From Lysobacteraceae bacterium NML07-0707 (GTDB lineage: Bacteria; Pseudomonadota; Gammaproteobacteria; Xanthomonadales; Xanthomonadaceae): a stretch of 32,304 nt of DNA. Positions 6,701-15,140 of the stretch are shown here, in pieces. The notes under the pieces were generated by a model. That model searched no databases. It worked only from the letters and a program-made list of their open reading frames with translations, and had not been told where the DNA came from. Within the stretch, counting starts at the first letter, position 1. Each line of letters opens with the position of its first letter. The position numbers and the translations under genes are program-made. The stretch covers positions 1 through 32,304 of the forward strand of contig NWQT01000003.1 in assembly GCA_002798295.1 (NCBI GenBank), written 5' to 3'.

Positions 6701-6705
6701 CTTCC

Positions 6706-7320
6706 ATGGCTGCCATCCAGTTCAGCACCAAAGACCGGATTCTCAATGCCGCAGAAGCCCTGTTCGCCGAGCAGGGCTTTTCTGCGACCTCATTGCGTGA
6801 AGTCACCAGCCGTGCCGATGTCAATATCGCTGCGGTCAATTACCACTTTGGCAGCAAGGAAAATCTCGTCAACGAAGTATTCCGGCGGCGCATGGACGAG
6901 ATGAGCCAGGCGCGGCTGACGCTTTTGAAAGCTGCCGAGGCTGAGCAGCCCGGCCAGATTGAGGCCATCCTGCGCGCCTTCATTATTCCCGCGCTTGGCG
7001 TTTCCACCGAGCGCGGCGGGGTGGCCTTCATCCGCGTGATTGCCCGTGCCTATGCGGAAAAAAACGACAGTCTGCGCACCTTTCTGTCGGCGCGCTATGG
7101 CCATGTGCTGCGTGAATTTGCCAAGGCATTGACCCCTTGCCTGCCCGGGATTTCCAAGGAGCAGCTGTACTGGCGGCTGGACTTTGTCATCGGTGCACTG
7201 ACTTATGCGATGTCGGATTTCGGGGTCATCAAGCGCCCTTCCGGCATCAGCGAGGCCGCCCATCGCGAACGCGCCACGCAGGAGTTGATTGCTTTCGCCG
7301 TGGCCGGGCTGAGAGCCTGA
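6706..7320 (+). CDS. TetR-family transcriptional regulator of the adjacent beta-oxidation genes
   Basis: This 204-residue regulator has the standard TetR N-terminal DNA-binding domain. KDRILNAAEALFAEQGFSAT leads into the helix-turn-helix (about residues 28-55), including the hallmark NYHFGSKENLVNEVF. The remaining ~140 residues form the ligand-binding/dimer domain and resemble CerR/fatty-acid-type regulators with a YtfA-like C-terminus. It starts at the ATG at 6706 just after a perfect palindrome and is followed 33 bp later by the FadN-like gene. By position it probably represses the operon until an acyl-CoA binds, as PsrA and FadR-type TetR proteins do, but the ligand is inferred. An upstream TTG at 6697 would place the start inside the palindrome and is less likely. 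Confidence 0.88.
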   Translation: MAAIQFSTKDRILNAAEALFAEQGFSATSLREVTSRADVNIAAVNYHFGSKENLVNEVFRRRMDEMSQARLTLLKAAEAEQPGQIEAILRAFIIPALGVSTERGGVAFIRVIARAYAEKNDSLRTFLSARYGHVLREFAKALTPCLPGISKEQLYWRLDFVIGALTYAMSDFGVIKRPSGISEAAHRERATQELIAFAVAGLRA

Positions 7321-7353
7321 GCCTTCTCCCATCCACCCTCACCGGAGCCTGAA

Positions 7354-9723
7354 ATGTCCGAAAAATTACTTGTCCGCCGTGTTGCCGTTCTGGGCGCAGG
7401 CGTGATGGGCGCCCAGATTGCCGCCCATCTGGTCAATGCCGGCGTCGATACCGTGCTGTTCGACCTGCCCTCTCAAGAGGGTGACAAGAGCGCGATTGCA
7501 AAAAAAGCCATCGCCCATCTGGCCAAGCTCTCGCCGGCACCGCTGGCGGAAAAGTCGCTGGCCGAAGCCATCGTCCCGGCCAATTACGAAACCGACCTGG
7601 CACTGCTGGAAGGCTGCGACCTCATCATCGAGGCGATTGCCGAGCGCATGGACTGGAAGCAAGAGCTGTACCGCAAAATCGCAGGGCATGTCCCGGCACA
7701 TGCCCTGCTGGCCTCCAATACCTCGGGGCTTGGCATCGAAAAATTGGCCGATGCGCTGCCTGAAGCCCTGCGCCCGCGCTTTTGCGGCGTGCATTTCTTC
7801 AATCCGCCGCGCTATATGTATCTGGTCGAGCTGATTCCCACCCGCCATACCGACAGCAAGCTGCTTGCCGGGCTGGAGACTTTCCTCACCACGCAAGTGG
7901 GCAAAGGCGTGGTGATTGCCCGCGATACGCCGAACTTCATCGGCAATCGCATCGGCGTGTTCTCGATTCTCGCCACCTTGCATCACACCGCGAAGTTCGG
8001 ACTTGGCTTCGATACCGTTGATGCCCTCACCGGCCCCTTGCTCGGGCGTCCGAAATCTGCCACCTATCGCACCGCGGATGTGGTCGGGCTTGACACCTTG
8101 CGGCATGTCATCAACACCATGGCCGACACCCTGCCCCAAGACCCCTGGCATGGCTTTTTCAGCGCGCCTGCGTGGCTGGATGCGCTGATTGAAAAAGGCG
8201 CACTGGGGCAAAAAAGCGGTATCGGCATCTACCGCAAACAGGGCAAGCAGATTGATGTGCTCGATCTTGCATCGGGCGATTACGCCGCACAAAGCGGCGC
8301 TGCGGCGGAAGAAGTCATCGCCATCCTGAAGGAAAAAGACCCGGTGAAGAAATTCGCCGCACTGCGCGCCAGTGCGCACCCGCAGGCGCAATTTGTGTGG
8401 GCGATTTTCCGCGACCTGTTCCATTACGCCGCCTACCATCTGGCCGATATTGCCGAAACAGCCCGTGATGTGGACTTTGCCATCCGCTGGGGCTATGGCT
8501 GGAAGGCCGGCCCGTTTGAAACCTGGCAGGCCGCCGGCTGGAAGCAGATTGCCGAGTGGATTGCCGAGGATATTAAAGCGGGCAAGAGCATGAGCGCCGC
8601 GCCACTGCCGGCATGGGTGATGCAGCGCGATGGCGTGCATATGGCCGCTGGCAGCTACAGCCCGAGCCAGGATGCCCTGCTGCCGCGCTCGGCACTGCCG
8701 GTCTATCAGCGCCAGCGCTTTCCCGACCCGGTACTGGGCGAGGTTTACGAAGGCGGCAAGACCCTTTGGGAAAACCCCGGCGTGCGCCTTTGGGCGGACG
8801 AAGGCGAAGACATCGCCGTCATCAGCTTCAAGACCAAGCTCAATACCGTCAACGACCATGTGCTCGATGGCATCCAGGAAGCGGTCCGCATCGCCGAGAG
8901 CGACTTCAAAGGGTTGGTGATCTGGCAAGCCCAGGGGCCGTTCTCCGCTGGCGCTGACCTTGCCGGCGCCCTGGGGCTGTTGCAGGCGGGGCGTTTTGAC
9001 GAATTCGAGGCCATGGTCGCCAACTTCCAGCGCACCAGCCAGGCCATCAAGTATGCACTGGTGCCGGTGGTGGCTGCGGTGCAGGGTCTGGCGCTGGGCG
9101 GTGGTTGCGAATTCCAGATGCATTCGGCACGCACCGTGGCGCATCTGGAAAGCTATATCGGCCTGGTGGAAGCCGGTGTTGGCCTGCTGCCCGCCGGTGG
9201 TGGCCTGAAGGAGTTCGCGCTGCGCGCCGCCAAGGCCGCCGAAAACGGCGATGTATTTGCTGCGCTGAAAAAAGGCTTTGAAGCCGCCGCGATGGCCAAA
9301 GTGTCCACCTCGGCACTGGAAGCCAAAAGTCTTGGGCTTTTGCGCGCAGATGACCGCATCGTGATGAATGTCCATGAACTGCTGCATGTGGCCAAGGCCG
9401 AAGCGCGCTCGCTGGCCGAGGGCGGCTATCGCCCGCCGCTGCCGGCACGCGCCATTCGCGTGGCTGGCAATGTCGGTATCGCCACCTTCAAGATGATGCT
9501 GGTGAACATGCTCGAAGGCCGCTTCATCAGCCCCTATGACGCCGAAATTGCCGAGCGCATCGCCACCGTGATCTGCGGCGGTGAAATCGACCGGCATGCG
9601 CTGGTTGATGAGGAATGGCTGATTCGCCTTGAGCGCCAACATTTTGTCCAGCTGGCAAGGCAAGAGAAAACCCAGGCGCGCATCGCGCACATGCTCAATA
9701 CCGGCAAACCGCTGCGCAACTGA
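7354..9723 (+). CDS. fadN: Bifunctional 3-hydroxyacyl-CoA dehydrogenase / enoyl-CoA hydratase (FadN-like)
   Basis: This 789-residue enzyme catalyses two steps of fatty-acid beta-oxidation, hydration of trans-2-enoyl-CoA and NAD-dependent oxidation of 3-hydroxyacyl-CoA. The dehydrogenase part comes first: Rossmann GAGVMG at 14-19, the HFFNPP catalytic-His block near 147, and a C-terminal 3HCDH domain to about 300. The crotonase domain follows: FSAGADL at about 530 and ALGGGCEF near 577 form the oxyanion hole, and VEAGVGLLPAGGG near 605 carries the catalytic Glu region. Dehydrogenase-first order and length match FadN rather than FadB/FadJ, which have the hydratase first. A GGAG Shine-Dalgarno precedes the ATG. 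The thiolase gene follows after 17 bp. Confidence 0.92.
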   Translation: MSEKLLVRRVAVLGAGVMGAQIAAHLVNAGVDTVLFDLPSQEGDKSAIAKKAIAHLAKLSPAPLAEKSLAEAIVPANYETDLALLEGCDLIIEAIAERMDWKQELYRKIAGHVPAHALLASNTSGLGIEKLADALPEALRPRFCGVHFFNPPRYMYLVELIPTRHTDSKLLAGLETFLTTQVGKGVVIARDTPNFIGNRIGVFSILATLHHTAKFGLGFDTVDALTGPLLGRPKSATYRTADVVGLDTLRHVINTMADTLPQDPWHGFFSAPAWLDALIEKGALGQKSGIGIYRKQGKQIDVLDLASGDYAAQSGAAAEEVIAILKEKDPVKKFAALRASAHPQAQFVWAIFRDLFHYAAYHLADIAETARDVDFAIRWGYGWKAGPFETWQAAGWKQIAEWIAEDIKAGKSMSAAPLPAWVMQRDGVHMAAGSYSPSQDALLPRSALPVYQRQRFPDPVLGEVYEGGKTLWENPGVRLWADEGEDIAVISFKTKLNTVNDHVLDGIQEAVRIAESDFKGLVIWQAQGPFSAGADLAGALGLLQAGRFDEFEAMVANFQRTSQAIKYALVPVVAAVQGLALGGGCEFQMHSARTVAHLESYIGLVEAGVGLLPAGGGLKEFALRAAKAAENGDVFAALKKGFEAAAMAKVSTSALEAKSLGLLRADDRIVMNVHELLHVAKAEARSLAEGGYRPPLPARAIRVAGNVGIATFKMMLVNMLEGRFISPYDAEIAERIATVICGGEIDRHALVDEEWLIRLERQHFVQLARQEKTQARIAHMLNTGKPLRN

Positions 9724-9740
9724 ACCCCATGGAAAAGATT

Positions 9741-10949
9741 ATGAATAAACAAATCCAAGACGCCTATATCGTTGCCGCCACCCGCACCCCGGTCGGCAAA
9801 GCGCCCAAGGGCATGTTCCGCAACACCCGCCCGGATGACATGCTTGCGCATGTATTGCGCGCCGTGGTGGCGCAAGCCCCGGGTATAGATACTTCGCGTA
9901 TTGACGATGCCATCATCGGCTGCGCCATGCCCGAGGCCGAGCAGGGCATGAATGTGGCTCGCATCGGCGTACTGCTGGCGGGGCTGCCCAATACCGTGGC
10001 AGCACAAACCGTGAACCGGTTTTGCTCCTCCGGCCTGCAAGCCATCGCCATGGCGGCCGATCAGATTCGTCTGGGGCAAGCCGACCTGATGCTGGCTGGC
10101 GGCACCGAGTCGATGAGCATGGTGCCGATGATGGGCAACAAAGTGGCACTCTCGCCGCAAGTGTTTGCCAGCCATGAAAACACCGCCATCGCCTATGGCA
10201 TGGGCATTACTGCGGAAAAGGTCGCCGAGCAGTGGAAAGTCAGCCGCGAGGCGCAAGACGCCTTCGCCGTGGCCTCGCATGAAAAAGCCCTGGCAGCGAT
10301 TGTCAGGGGCGAATTCAAGGACGAAATCACCCCCTACCCGATCAGCAGCTATCAGCCCGATCTTGATAACTATCGCATTAGCACTGTCGGCCACCTGGCC
10401 GATACCGACGAAGGCCCGCGCCCCGGCACCTCGATGGAAGCCCTGGCAAGGCTCAAGCCAGTATTTCGCAATGGCCAGTTTGGCGGCACGGTGACTGCCG
10501 GCAACAGCTCGCAGATGAGCGATGGTGCCGCCGCCGTGCTGCTGGCTTCAGAGCAAGCCATCAAGGATTACGGCCTGACCCCGCTGGCACGCTTTGTCAG
10601 CTTCTCTGTGGCCGGTGTTCCCCCGGAAGTCATGGGCATCGGCCCTGTGGCTGCCATTCCCAAAGCGCTGCAACAAGCCGGTCTTGACCAGCAGCAACTG
10701 GACTGGATCGAGCTCAACGAAGCCTTTGCCGCACAGGCTCTTGCCGTGATTGGTGATTGCAAACTCGACCCTGCCCGTGTCAACCCGCTGGGCGGCGCCA
10801 TTGCTCTGGGGCATCCGCTGGGCGCCACCGGCGCGATTCGCACCGCCACCCTGGTGCACGGCCTGCGTCGCCACAAGCAAAAATACGGCATGGTCACCAT
10901 GTGCATCGGCACCGGCATGGGTGCTGCCGGGATTTTCGAAGCAGTTTGA
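9741..10949 (+). CDS. fadA: Acetyl-CoA C-acyltransferase (3-ketoacyl-CoA thiolase)
   Basis: This is a 402-residue thiolase that cleaves 3-ketoacyl-CoA to acetyl-CoA and a shortened acyl-CoA, the last beta-oxidation step. All three active-site elements are present: the nucleophile Cys95 in NRFCSSG, His358 in [14 protein letters not shown], and Cys388 in [10 protein letters not shown]. The ATG at 9741 is preferred because GGAAAAG lies 4 bases before it, whereas the ATG at 9729 has no Shine-Dalgarno. It is the last gene of the TetR-fadN-fadA operon and is followed by an intrinsic terminator. It could be called fadI in another naming scheme; a biosynthetic acetoacetyl-CoA thiolase is less likely given its partner. 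Confidence 0.93.
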   Translation: MNKQIQDAYIVAATRTPVGKAPKGMFRNTRPDDMLAHVLRAVVAQAPGIDTSRIDDAIIGCAMPEAEQGMNVARIGVLLAGLPNTVAAQTVNRFCSSGLQAIAMAADQIRLGQADLMLAGGTESMSMVPMMGNKVALSPQVFASHENTAIAYGMGITAEKVAEQWKVSREAQDAFAVASHEKALAAIVRGEFKDEITPYPISSYQPDLDNYRISTVGHLADTDEGPRPGTSMEALARLKPVFRNGQFGGTVTAGNSSQMSDGAAAVLLASEQAIKDYGLTPLARFVSFSVAGVPPEVMGIGPVAAIPKALQQAGLDQQQLDWIELNEAFAAQALAVIGDCKLDPARVNPLGGAIALGHPLGATGAIRTATLVHGLRRHKQKYGMVTMCIGTGMGAAGIFEAV

Positions 10950-10968
10950 GCCAAGTCCCGCAAACAGC

Positions 10969-11003
10969 AACCCCGCCGTCTTGCAACGGCGGGGTTTGTT
11001 TTT
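10969..11003. terminator. Bidirectional intrinsic terminator between fadA and csaA
   Basis: AACCCCGCCG (10969-10978) pairs perfectly with CGGCGGGGTT (10987-10996) around an 8-base loop, followed by TTTGTTTTT. It lies 19 bases past the thiolase stop, and its T tract abuts the stop of the convergent csaA gene, so it may serve both strands. Confidence 0.9.
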
Positions 11004-11347
11004 CAGACAAGCCGGGCGCCATTGGCAACCGGGCGCTCGCAGCGGGCAATCGCTACGCCGTGCTCGGTATGGAAGCCGGTCAGCAAAAACTCCGACATGA
11101 AACCGGCAATTTGCTTGGGCGGGAAGTTGATGACCCCCAGCACCTGCTTCCCCAGCAAGGCTTGGGGCGAATACAGCTCGGTAATCTGTGCACTGGTTTT
11201 CTTGATGCCATGCGCACCAAAATCGACCCATAGCTTCCAGGCAGGCTTGCGTGCTTCGGGGAAAGGCTCGACCCGCACCACGGTACCGGCATGCAGCGCC
11301 ACGCGCTGGAAATCCTCCCAGCTGATCGGTGCCGATTCGGCGCTCAT
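11003..11347 (-). CDS. csaA: CsaA-like tRNA-binding-domain protein
   Basis: This 114-residue protein consists of one tRNA-binding OB-fold domain, the length of CsaA. The body contains KPAWKLWVDFG (about residues 33-43) and the diagnostic SAQITELYSPQALLGKQVLGVINFPPKQIAGFMSEFL region (52-88). CsaA is described in Bacillus as a secretion-linked chaperone and binds tRNA; the role in gammaproteobacteria is not clear. Its ATG overlaps the galU stop by 4 bases (ATGA), so it is the last gene of the polysaccharide operon and translationally coupled to galU. No functional link to sugar metabolism is apparent. It converges on fadA. Confidence 0.9.
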   Translation of the reverse strand: MSAESAPISWEDFQRVALHAGTVVRVEPFPEARKPAWKLWVDFGAHGIKKTSAQITELYSPQALLGKQVLGVINFPPKQIAGFMSEFLLTGFHTEHGVAIARCERPVANGARLV

Positions 11348-12243
11348 GTTTCCACCACGCCCAATTCGTCCAGCGCCGCCTGCATCATGCGCTTGGCTTC
11401 GCCGCGCAACAGTTCATGGTCAAGCGCATAACGCACCGTGGCCTCAATCAATCCCAGATGGGTGCCGCAGTCAAATCGGGTGCCCTGGAAGCGGAACGCA
11501 TCGACCGGCTCCTGCTGCAATAGCTGGGCGATGGCATCGGTCAGCTGAATCTCGCCGCCTGCGCCTTCACCGGTATTTTCCAGCAGCTGGAAAATACGCG
11601 GCGAAAGCACATAACGCCCCACTACCGCGAGATCACTGGGGGCGTCATCGGGATGCGGCTTTTCCACGATGGCCTTGATTGCCCCGGCACGGCCATCAAA
11701 ATCCGGGGCATCGACAATGCCATAGCTGCCGGTTTGCTCATGCGCCACATCCTGCACCGCAATCACGCTGCCACCGCTTTTCTGGGCATGGTCGGCCATT
11801 TGCGCCAGCGCACCAGCGCCCCTGCTGTAAATCAGGTCATCGGGCAGCAACACCGCAAAAGGCTCATTGCCCACCACTTCCTTGGCGCACAGCACCGCAT
11901 GTCCAAGCCCCAGGGCTTCAGGCTGGGTGACAAAAATCGCCCGCACGCCCTTGGGCAGCACGTTTTGCACTGCATGGAGCTGCTTTTCCTTGCCGGCTTT
12001 TTGCAGCCGCTGCTCAAGCTCATAAGCCTTGTCAAAATAATCGGCCACCGCATGCTTGTAACGGTTGGTGATGAAAATCAGCGTGTCACAGCCCGCAGCA
12101 ATCGCCTCATCCACCGCATATTGAATCAGCGGCCTGTCCACAATCGGCAACATTTCCTTGGGAACGGTTTTGGTGGCGGGCAGAAAACGGGTACCAAGAC
12201 CTGCCACGGGGAATACGGCTTTGCGGATACGGGAGTGACTCAT
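11344..12243 (-). CDS. galU: UTP-glucose-1-phosphate uridylyltransferase
   Basis: This 299-residue enzyme makes UDP-glucose from UTP and glucose-1-phosphate, feeding LPS, exopolysaccharide and trehalose-type pathways. The N-terminal nucleotide-binding signature is GLGTRFLPATKTVPKEMLP (about residues 15-33), with Lys residues that bind phosphate. Further family blocks are LPDDLIY (about 133) and VEKPHPDDAPSDLAVVGRYV (about 189-208). Length and blocks are full. The gene begins 3 bases after the WbpM-like gene stops and overlaps csaA by 4 bases, so it is embedded in the operon. Placement next to WecA- and WbpM-type genes supports a main role in surface polysaccharide synthesis. Confidence 0.96.
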   Translation of the reverse strand: MSHSRIRKAVFPVAGLGTRFLPATKTVPKEMLPIVDRPLIQYAVDEAIAAGCDTLIFITNRYKHAVADYFDKAYELEQRLQKAGKEKQLHAVQNVLPKGVRAIFVTQPEALGLGHAVLCAKEVVGNEPFAVLLPDDLIYSRGAGALAQMADHAQKSGGSVIAVQDVAHEQTGSYGIVDAPDFDGRAGAIKAIVEKPHPDDAPSDLAVVGRYVLSPRIFQLLENTGEGAGGEIQLTDAIAQLLQQEPVDAFRFQGTRFDCGTHLGLIEATVRYALDHELLRGEAKRMMQAALDELGVVET

Positions 12244-12246
12244 GCA

Positions 12247-14160
12247 TTAATCTCTGCGGTTGCGACGGCCAGGAAAAGGCACGATGACCGGGGCGCTAGC
12301 TTCGGCCAGATGATGGGCAGGCTCAAACTCCGGCACGGCCTTTTTCAAAGCTTCTGCCAGGGTTGTTTCATCATATCGGGCAGCGGCCGCCGCCAAAACG
12401 CCAAGCGAAGCTTGCAATGACTCCAGCTCCACCTGGCGCACCCTGCCCTGCAAGATCTTCGGATGTACGGTCGGACGATAGCTTTCTTCATCATGAAACA
12501 GCACTTCATGCAGTTTTTCGCCACTGCGCAGCCCGCTATAGATAATGGCGATATCACGCCCGGGCTGTTTGCCGGCCAGGCGAATCATTTGTTCGGCCAA
12601 CACACGGATTGGCACCGGCTCGCCCATATCCAGGGTGTAGATGGCATGGTGAGCGCCAATGCTTGCCGCTTGCAGAATCAGCTGACTGGCTTCAGGAATC
12701 GTCATGAAATAGCGCGTCACTTGCGGATGGGTCACCGTGACCGGGCCGCCCAGACGGATTTGCTCACGAAACAGCGGCACCACGCTGCCCGCCGAATCCA
12801 GTACATTGCCAAAGCGCACGGTGACAAAATGCGTGCGGCTTTGCCGGGCATGCAGCTGGCAGACCATTTCCGCCAGGCGTTTGCTCGCCCCCAGGACATT
12901 GGCCGGATTTACCGCCTTGTCGGTAGAAATCAGCACAAAAGTACCGACATTCATTTGAGCTGAAATCCGCGCCACCGTATCAGTGGCAAGCGCATTATTG
13001 CGCACTGCCTCGCGCAACTGTCCCTCCAGCACCGGTACCTGCTTGTAGGCCGCGGCATGGAATACTGCTTCTACCTGGCTTTTTTGCAGTGCATGGGTGA
13101 TCACTGCCGGATCGCCGCAATCCCCCAGTATCGGTATGCAGCTGATATCGGCAAAATCACGCCGCAGCTCTTGCTCCATACGCAACAGGGAAAGCTCATC
13201 TTGCTCAACCAGGATGATCGAGGCTGCACCATTGCGCGCGCATTGCCGGCACAATTCCGAGCCAATCGAGCCCCCGGCGCCGGTCACCAGCACATTGCGT
13301 CCGCCAAGCCAGTTGCGAATCTCCTGCCAATTGGCCGTGATCGGCTTGCGCCCCAGCAAATCCTCGATCGCCACTTCCTTCAGGCCACCGGCATTGAGAC
13401 CGTTGTCCAACAGATCTTCGGCACGCGGCACCATGCGAAAGGGCAGCCCGGTAGATTCGCATAGCGCGATCACACGCTGCATGGCATCAGCCCCCAGCGA
13501 GGGCATGGCAATGGCCAACATTCCAGCCGCGGTTTCACGGGCGATTTCTCCAGCCTCGTCAATCCGCCCCAAAACCGGTACGCCATGCAGCCGGATTCCT
13601 TTCAGGCTGGGGGCATCATCCAAAAAGCCGACCGGTACATAGGTTTCAGAATTGCGTAAATTGCGCAACAAGCTTTCACCGGCCTGCCCGGCGCCCAGAA
13701 TCAATACCCGGGTTGCCGCCTCATGACGATTGGCCTGAAGGATTCCGTCCTTCCAAATCCGGTACAGCCAGCGCGGCATACCCAGCAGCATCACCAGTGC
13801 AAACGGATACAGTGCCAGGGTCGAGCGTGGCACGCCTTCCAGGCGCTTGTAGAGAAACAGTGCACCGACAATGGCCGCCAGCCCCAGCGCAGAGGCTTTC
13901 AGCAGATTGATAAGATCTGGCGTGCTGGCAAAGCGCCACAGGCCGCTATACAGCCCCGAGAGGCGAAAGGCGATGCCCTGCAGACCCACCACCAGCAGTA
14001 GCTCAATCCAGTCCGGCGCCGGCATTTCGGCCGCCGGCTGCATTTCGTAGCGCAGCCACTGCAATCCCAGCCATACCAGCACTACCATCAGCAAATCATG
14101 GCTGATGACCGCAACACGCGGCAAAGACAGCCAAAGACGTTTTTTGTGCGAGAGCTTCAT
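12247..14160 (-). CDS. WbpM/CapD-like membrane nucleotide-sugar 4,6-dehydratase (polysaccharide biosynthesis)
   Basis: This 637-residue protein has the long WbpM/FlaA1-superfamily layout. Four N-terminal membrane helices (about 10-115) are followed by a first Rossmann-like domain (GAGQAGESLL at about 152-161) and the catalytic SDR domain with GAGGSIGSELCRQ at about 293-305. Family members dehydrate UDP-GlcNAc to a 4-keto-6-deoxy sugar for O-antigen or glycan initiation. The active-site block is ISTDKAVNPANVLGASKR. At residue 423 Leu replaces the Met of the Ser-Met-Lys triad described for WbpM, with Lys at 427. The gene overlaps the WecA-like gene by 4 bases, and galU follows 3 bases after its stop. 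Substrate and whether it is a dehydratase or an epimerase are not settled. Confidence 0.9.
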   Translation of the reverse strand: MKLSHKKRLWLSLPRVAVISHDLLMVVLVWLGLQWLRYEMQPAAEMPAPDWIELLLVVGLQGIAFRLSGLYSGLWRFASTPDLINLLKASALGLAAIVGALFLYKRLEGVPRSTLALYPFALVMLLGMPRWLYRIWKDGILQANRHEAATRVLILGAGQAGESLLRNLRNSETYVPVGFLDDAPSLKGIRLHGVPVLGRIDEAGEIARETAAGMLAIAMPSLGADAMQRVIALCESTGLPFRMVPRAEDLLDNGLNAGGLKEVAIEDLLGRKPITANWQEIRNWLGGRNVLVTGAGGSIGSELCRQCARNGAASIILVEQDELSLLRMEQELRRDFADISCIPILGDCGDPAVITHALQKSQVEAVFHAAAYKQVPVLEGQLREAVRNNALATDTVARISAQMNVGTFVLISTDKAVNPANVLGASKRLAEMVCQLHARQSRTHFVTVRFGNVLDSAGSVVPLFREQIRLGGPVTVTHPQVTRYFMTIPEASQLILQAASIGAHHAIYTLDMGEPVPIRVLAEQMIRLAGKQPGRDIAIIYSGLRSGEKLHEVLFHDEESYRPTVHPKILQGRVRQVELESLQASLGVLAAAAARYDETTLAEALKKAVPEFEPAHHLAEASAPVIVPFPGRRNRRD

Positions 14161-15140
14161 GTTTGATTCCGATTCAGTACCGGTTTACGCAAACGCGCCC
14201 AGCCCATTCCCCCTGCTGTACACCACAAGATACAGGCAAGCGGCAAAAACGCCAGCGGCATCTTACGCAAAAATGCCAAAGCCAGTAGCACGGCAATCAA
14301 TGACCATAACGCATACGCCAAAGTCACGGGCGTATGCCGCCCCAGGCGGCGCGCCCATATCTGGTAGCTATGGGTCGAATGTGGCTGCCACCATTTTTCA
14401 CCACGCCGGATGCGCAGCAGCAGGGTCAGCGTGGCATCCAGTACACAGGCAGACAATGGCAGTGCCAGCAGCCAGCCCAAGCGCAGCTCAGTCGCAGCGG
14501 CCATCGCCCAAAGAGCTGCCAACAGATATCCCAGTGCGCCGCTGCCCACATCGCCCATGAAAATTCGCGCCCGTGGAAAATTCCAGGGCAAAAACCCGGC
14601 GCACACGCCCAGCAGCAGCAGCGCAAAAATCTGTCCCGCCCCTGTCATCAGCCAGGCGGCCAGCAAGGTCACCAGCAGAGCCTGCGATGCGGCGATGCCA
14701 TTGATACCGTCGATAAAGTTCCAGATATTGGTCAGCGCCAGTGCGGCAATAAACCCACACATACATAGCCAGAGCGGCCAGCCAAAGCCAATGCCTGCCA
14801 ATGCCAGCAAGCCTGCTGAAAGCAGATGCACGGCAAAGCGCAGGCGTATTGAGAGCGGTCTGTGGTCGTCCCACCAGCCAACACCCGCCACCGCGGCCAA
14901 ACCGGCAGCCAAAAGCCCCCAGCCCCACTGTCCTGTGGCCATGGCCAGCCCCAGACAGGCCAGCCACATCAAGAGCGCCATGGCAATGCCACCGCCGCGC
15001 GGCGTTGCCAGCTGATGATTGCGGCGCGCATCCCCCGGCATATCCAGTAGCTGTCGATGCAAGGCATAACGGCGGGCAAGCCCGGTACCCAGCAGGCTGG
15101 CCAGCACAGCCCCGGCGAGCCAGAGCCACAGGCTATTCAT
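14157..15140 (-). CDS. WecA/MraY-family undecaprenyl-phosphate sugar-1-phosphate transferase
   Basis: This 327-residue polytopic membrane protein (about 10 hydrophobic helices) would load the first sugar phosphate onto undecaprenyl phosphate for O-antigen or exopolysaccharide. The diagnostic cytoplasmic motifs are GWWDDHRPLSIRLRF (the Mg-binding Asp-Asp, about 88-102), NFIDGINGIA (about 145-154), FMGDVGSGALGY (about 193-204) and the His-rich PHSTHSY loop (about 252). I use the ATG at 15140, which overlaps the lapB stop (ATGA), rather than the longer ORF to 15197. Its end overlaps the WbpM-like gene by 4 bases, giving a strictly coupled pair. It lacks the length of peptidoglycan MraY, so a WecA/WbpL-type role is favoured; the sugar is not predictable. 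Confidence 0.9.
   Translation of the reverse strand: MNSLWLWLAGAVLASLLGTGLARRYALHRQLLDMPGDARRNHQLATPRGGGIAMALLMWLACLGLAMATGQWGWGLLAAGLAAVAGVGWWDDHRPLSIRLRFAVHLLSAGLLALAGIGFGWPLWLCMCGFIAALALTNIWNFIDGINGIAASQALLVTLLAAWLMTGAGQIFALLLLGVCAGFLPWNFPRARIFMGDVGSGALGYLLAALWAMAAATELRLGWLLALPLSACVLDATLTLLLRIRRGEKWWQPHSTHSYQIWARRLGRHTPVTLAYALWSLIAVLLALAFLRKMPLAFLPLACILWCTAGGMGWARLRKPVLNRNQT

Noticed and set aside
7366-9690. Very long antisense ORF opposite the FadN-like gene
   Set aside because: It mirrors a clear enzyme gene with catalytic motifs; high GC with few stops on the opposite strand explains it, and the translation shows no family features.
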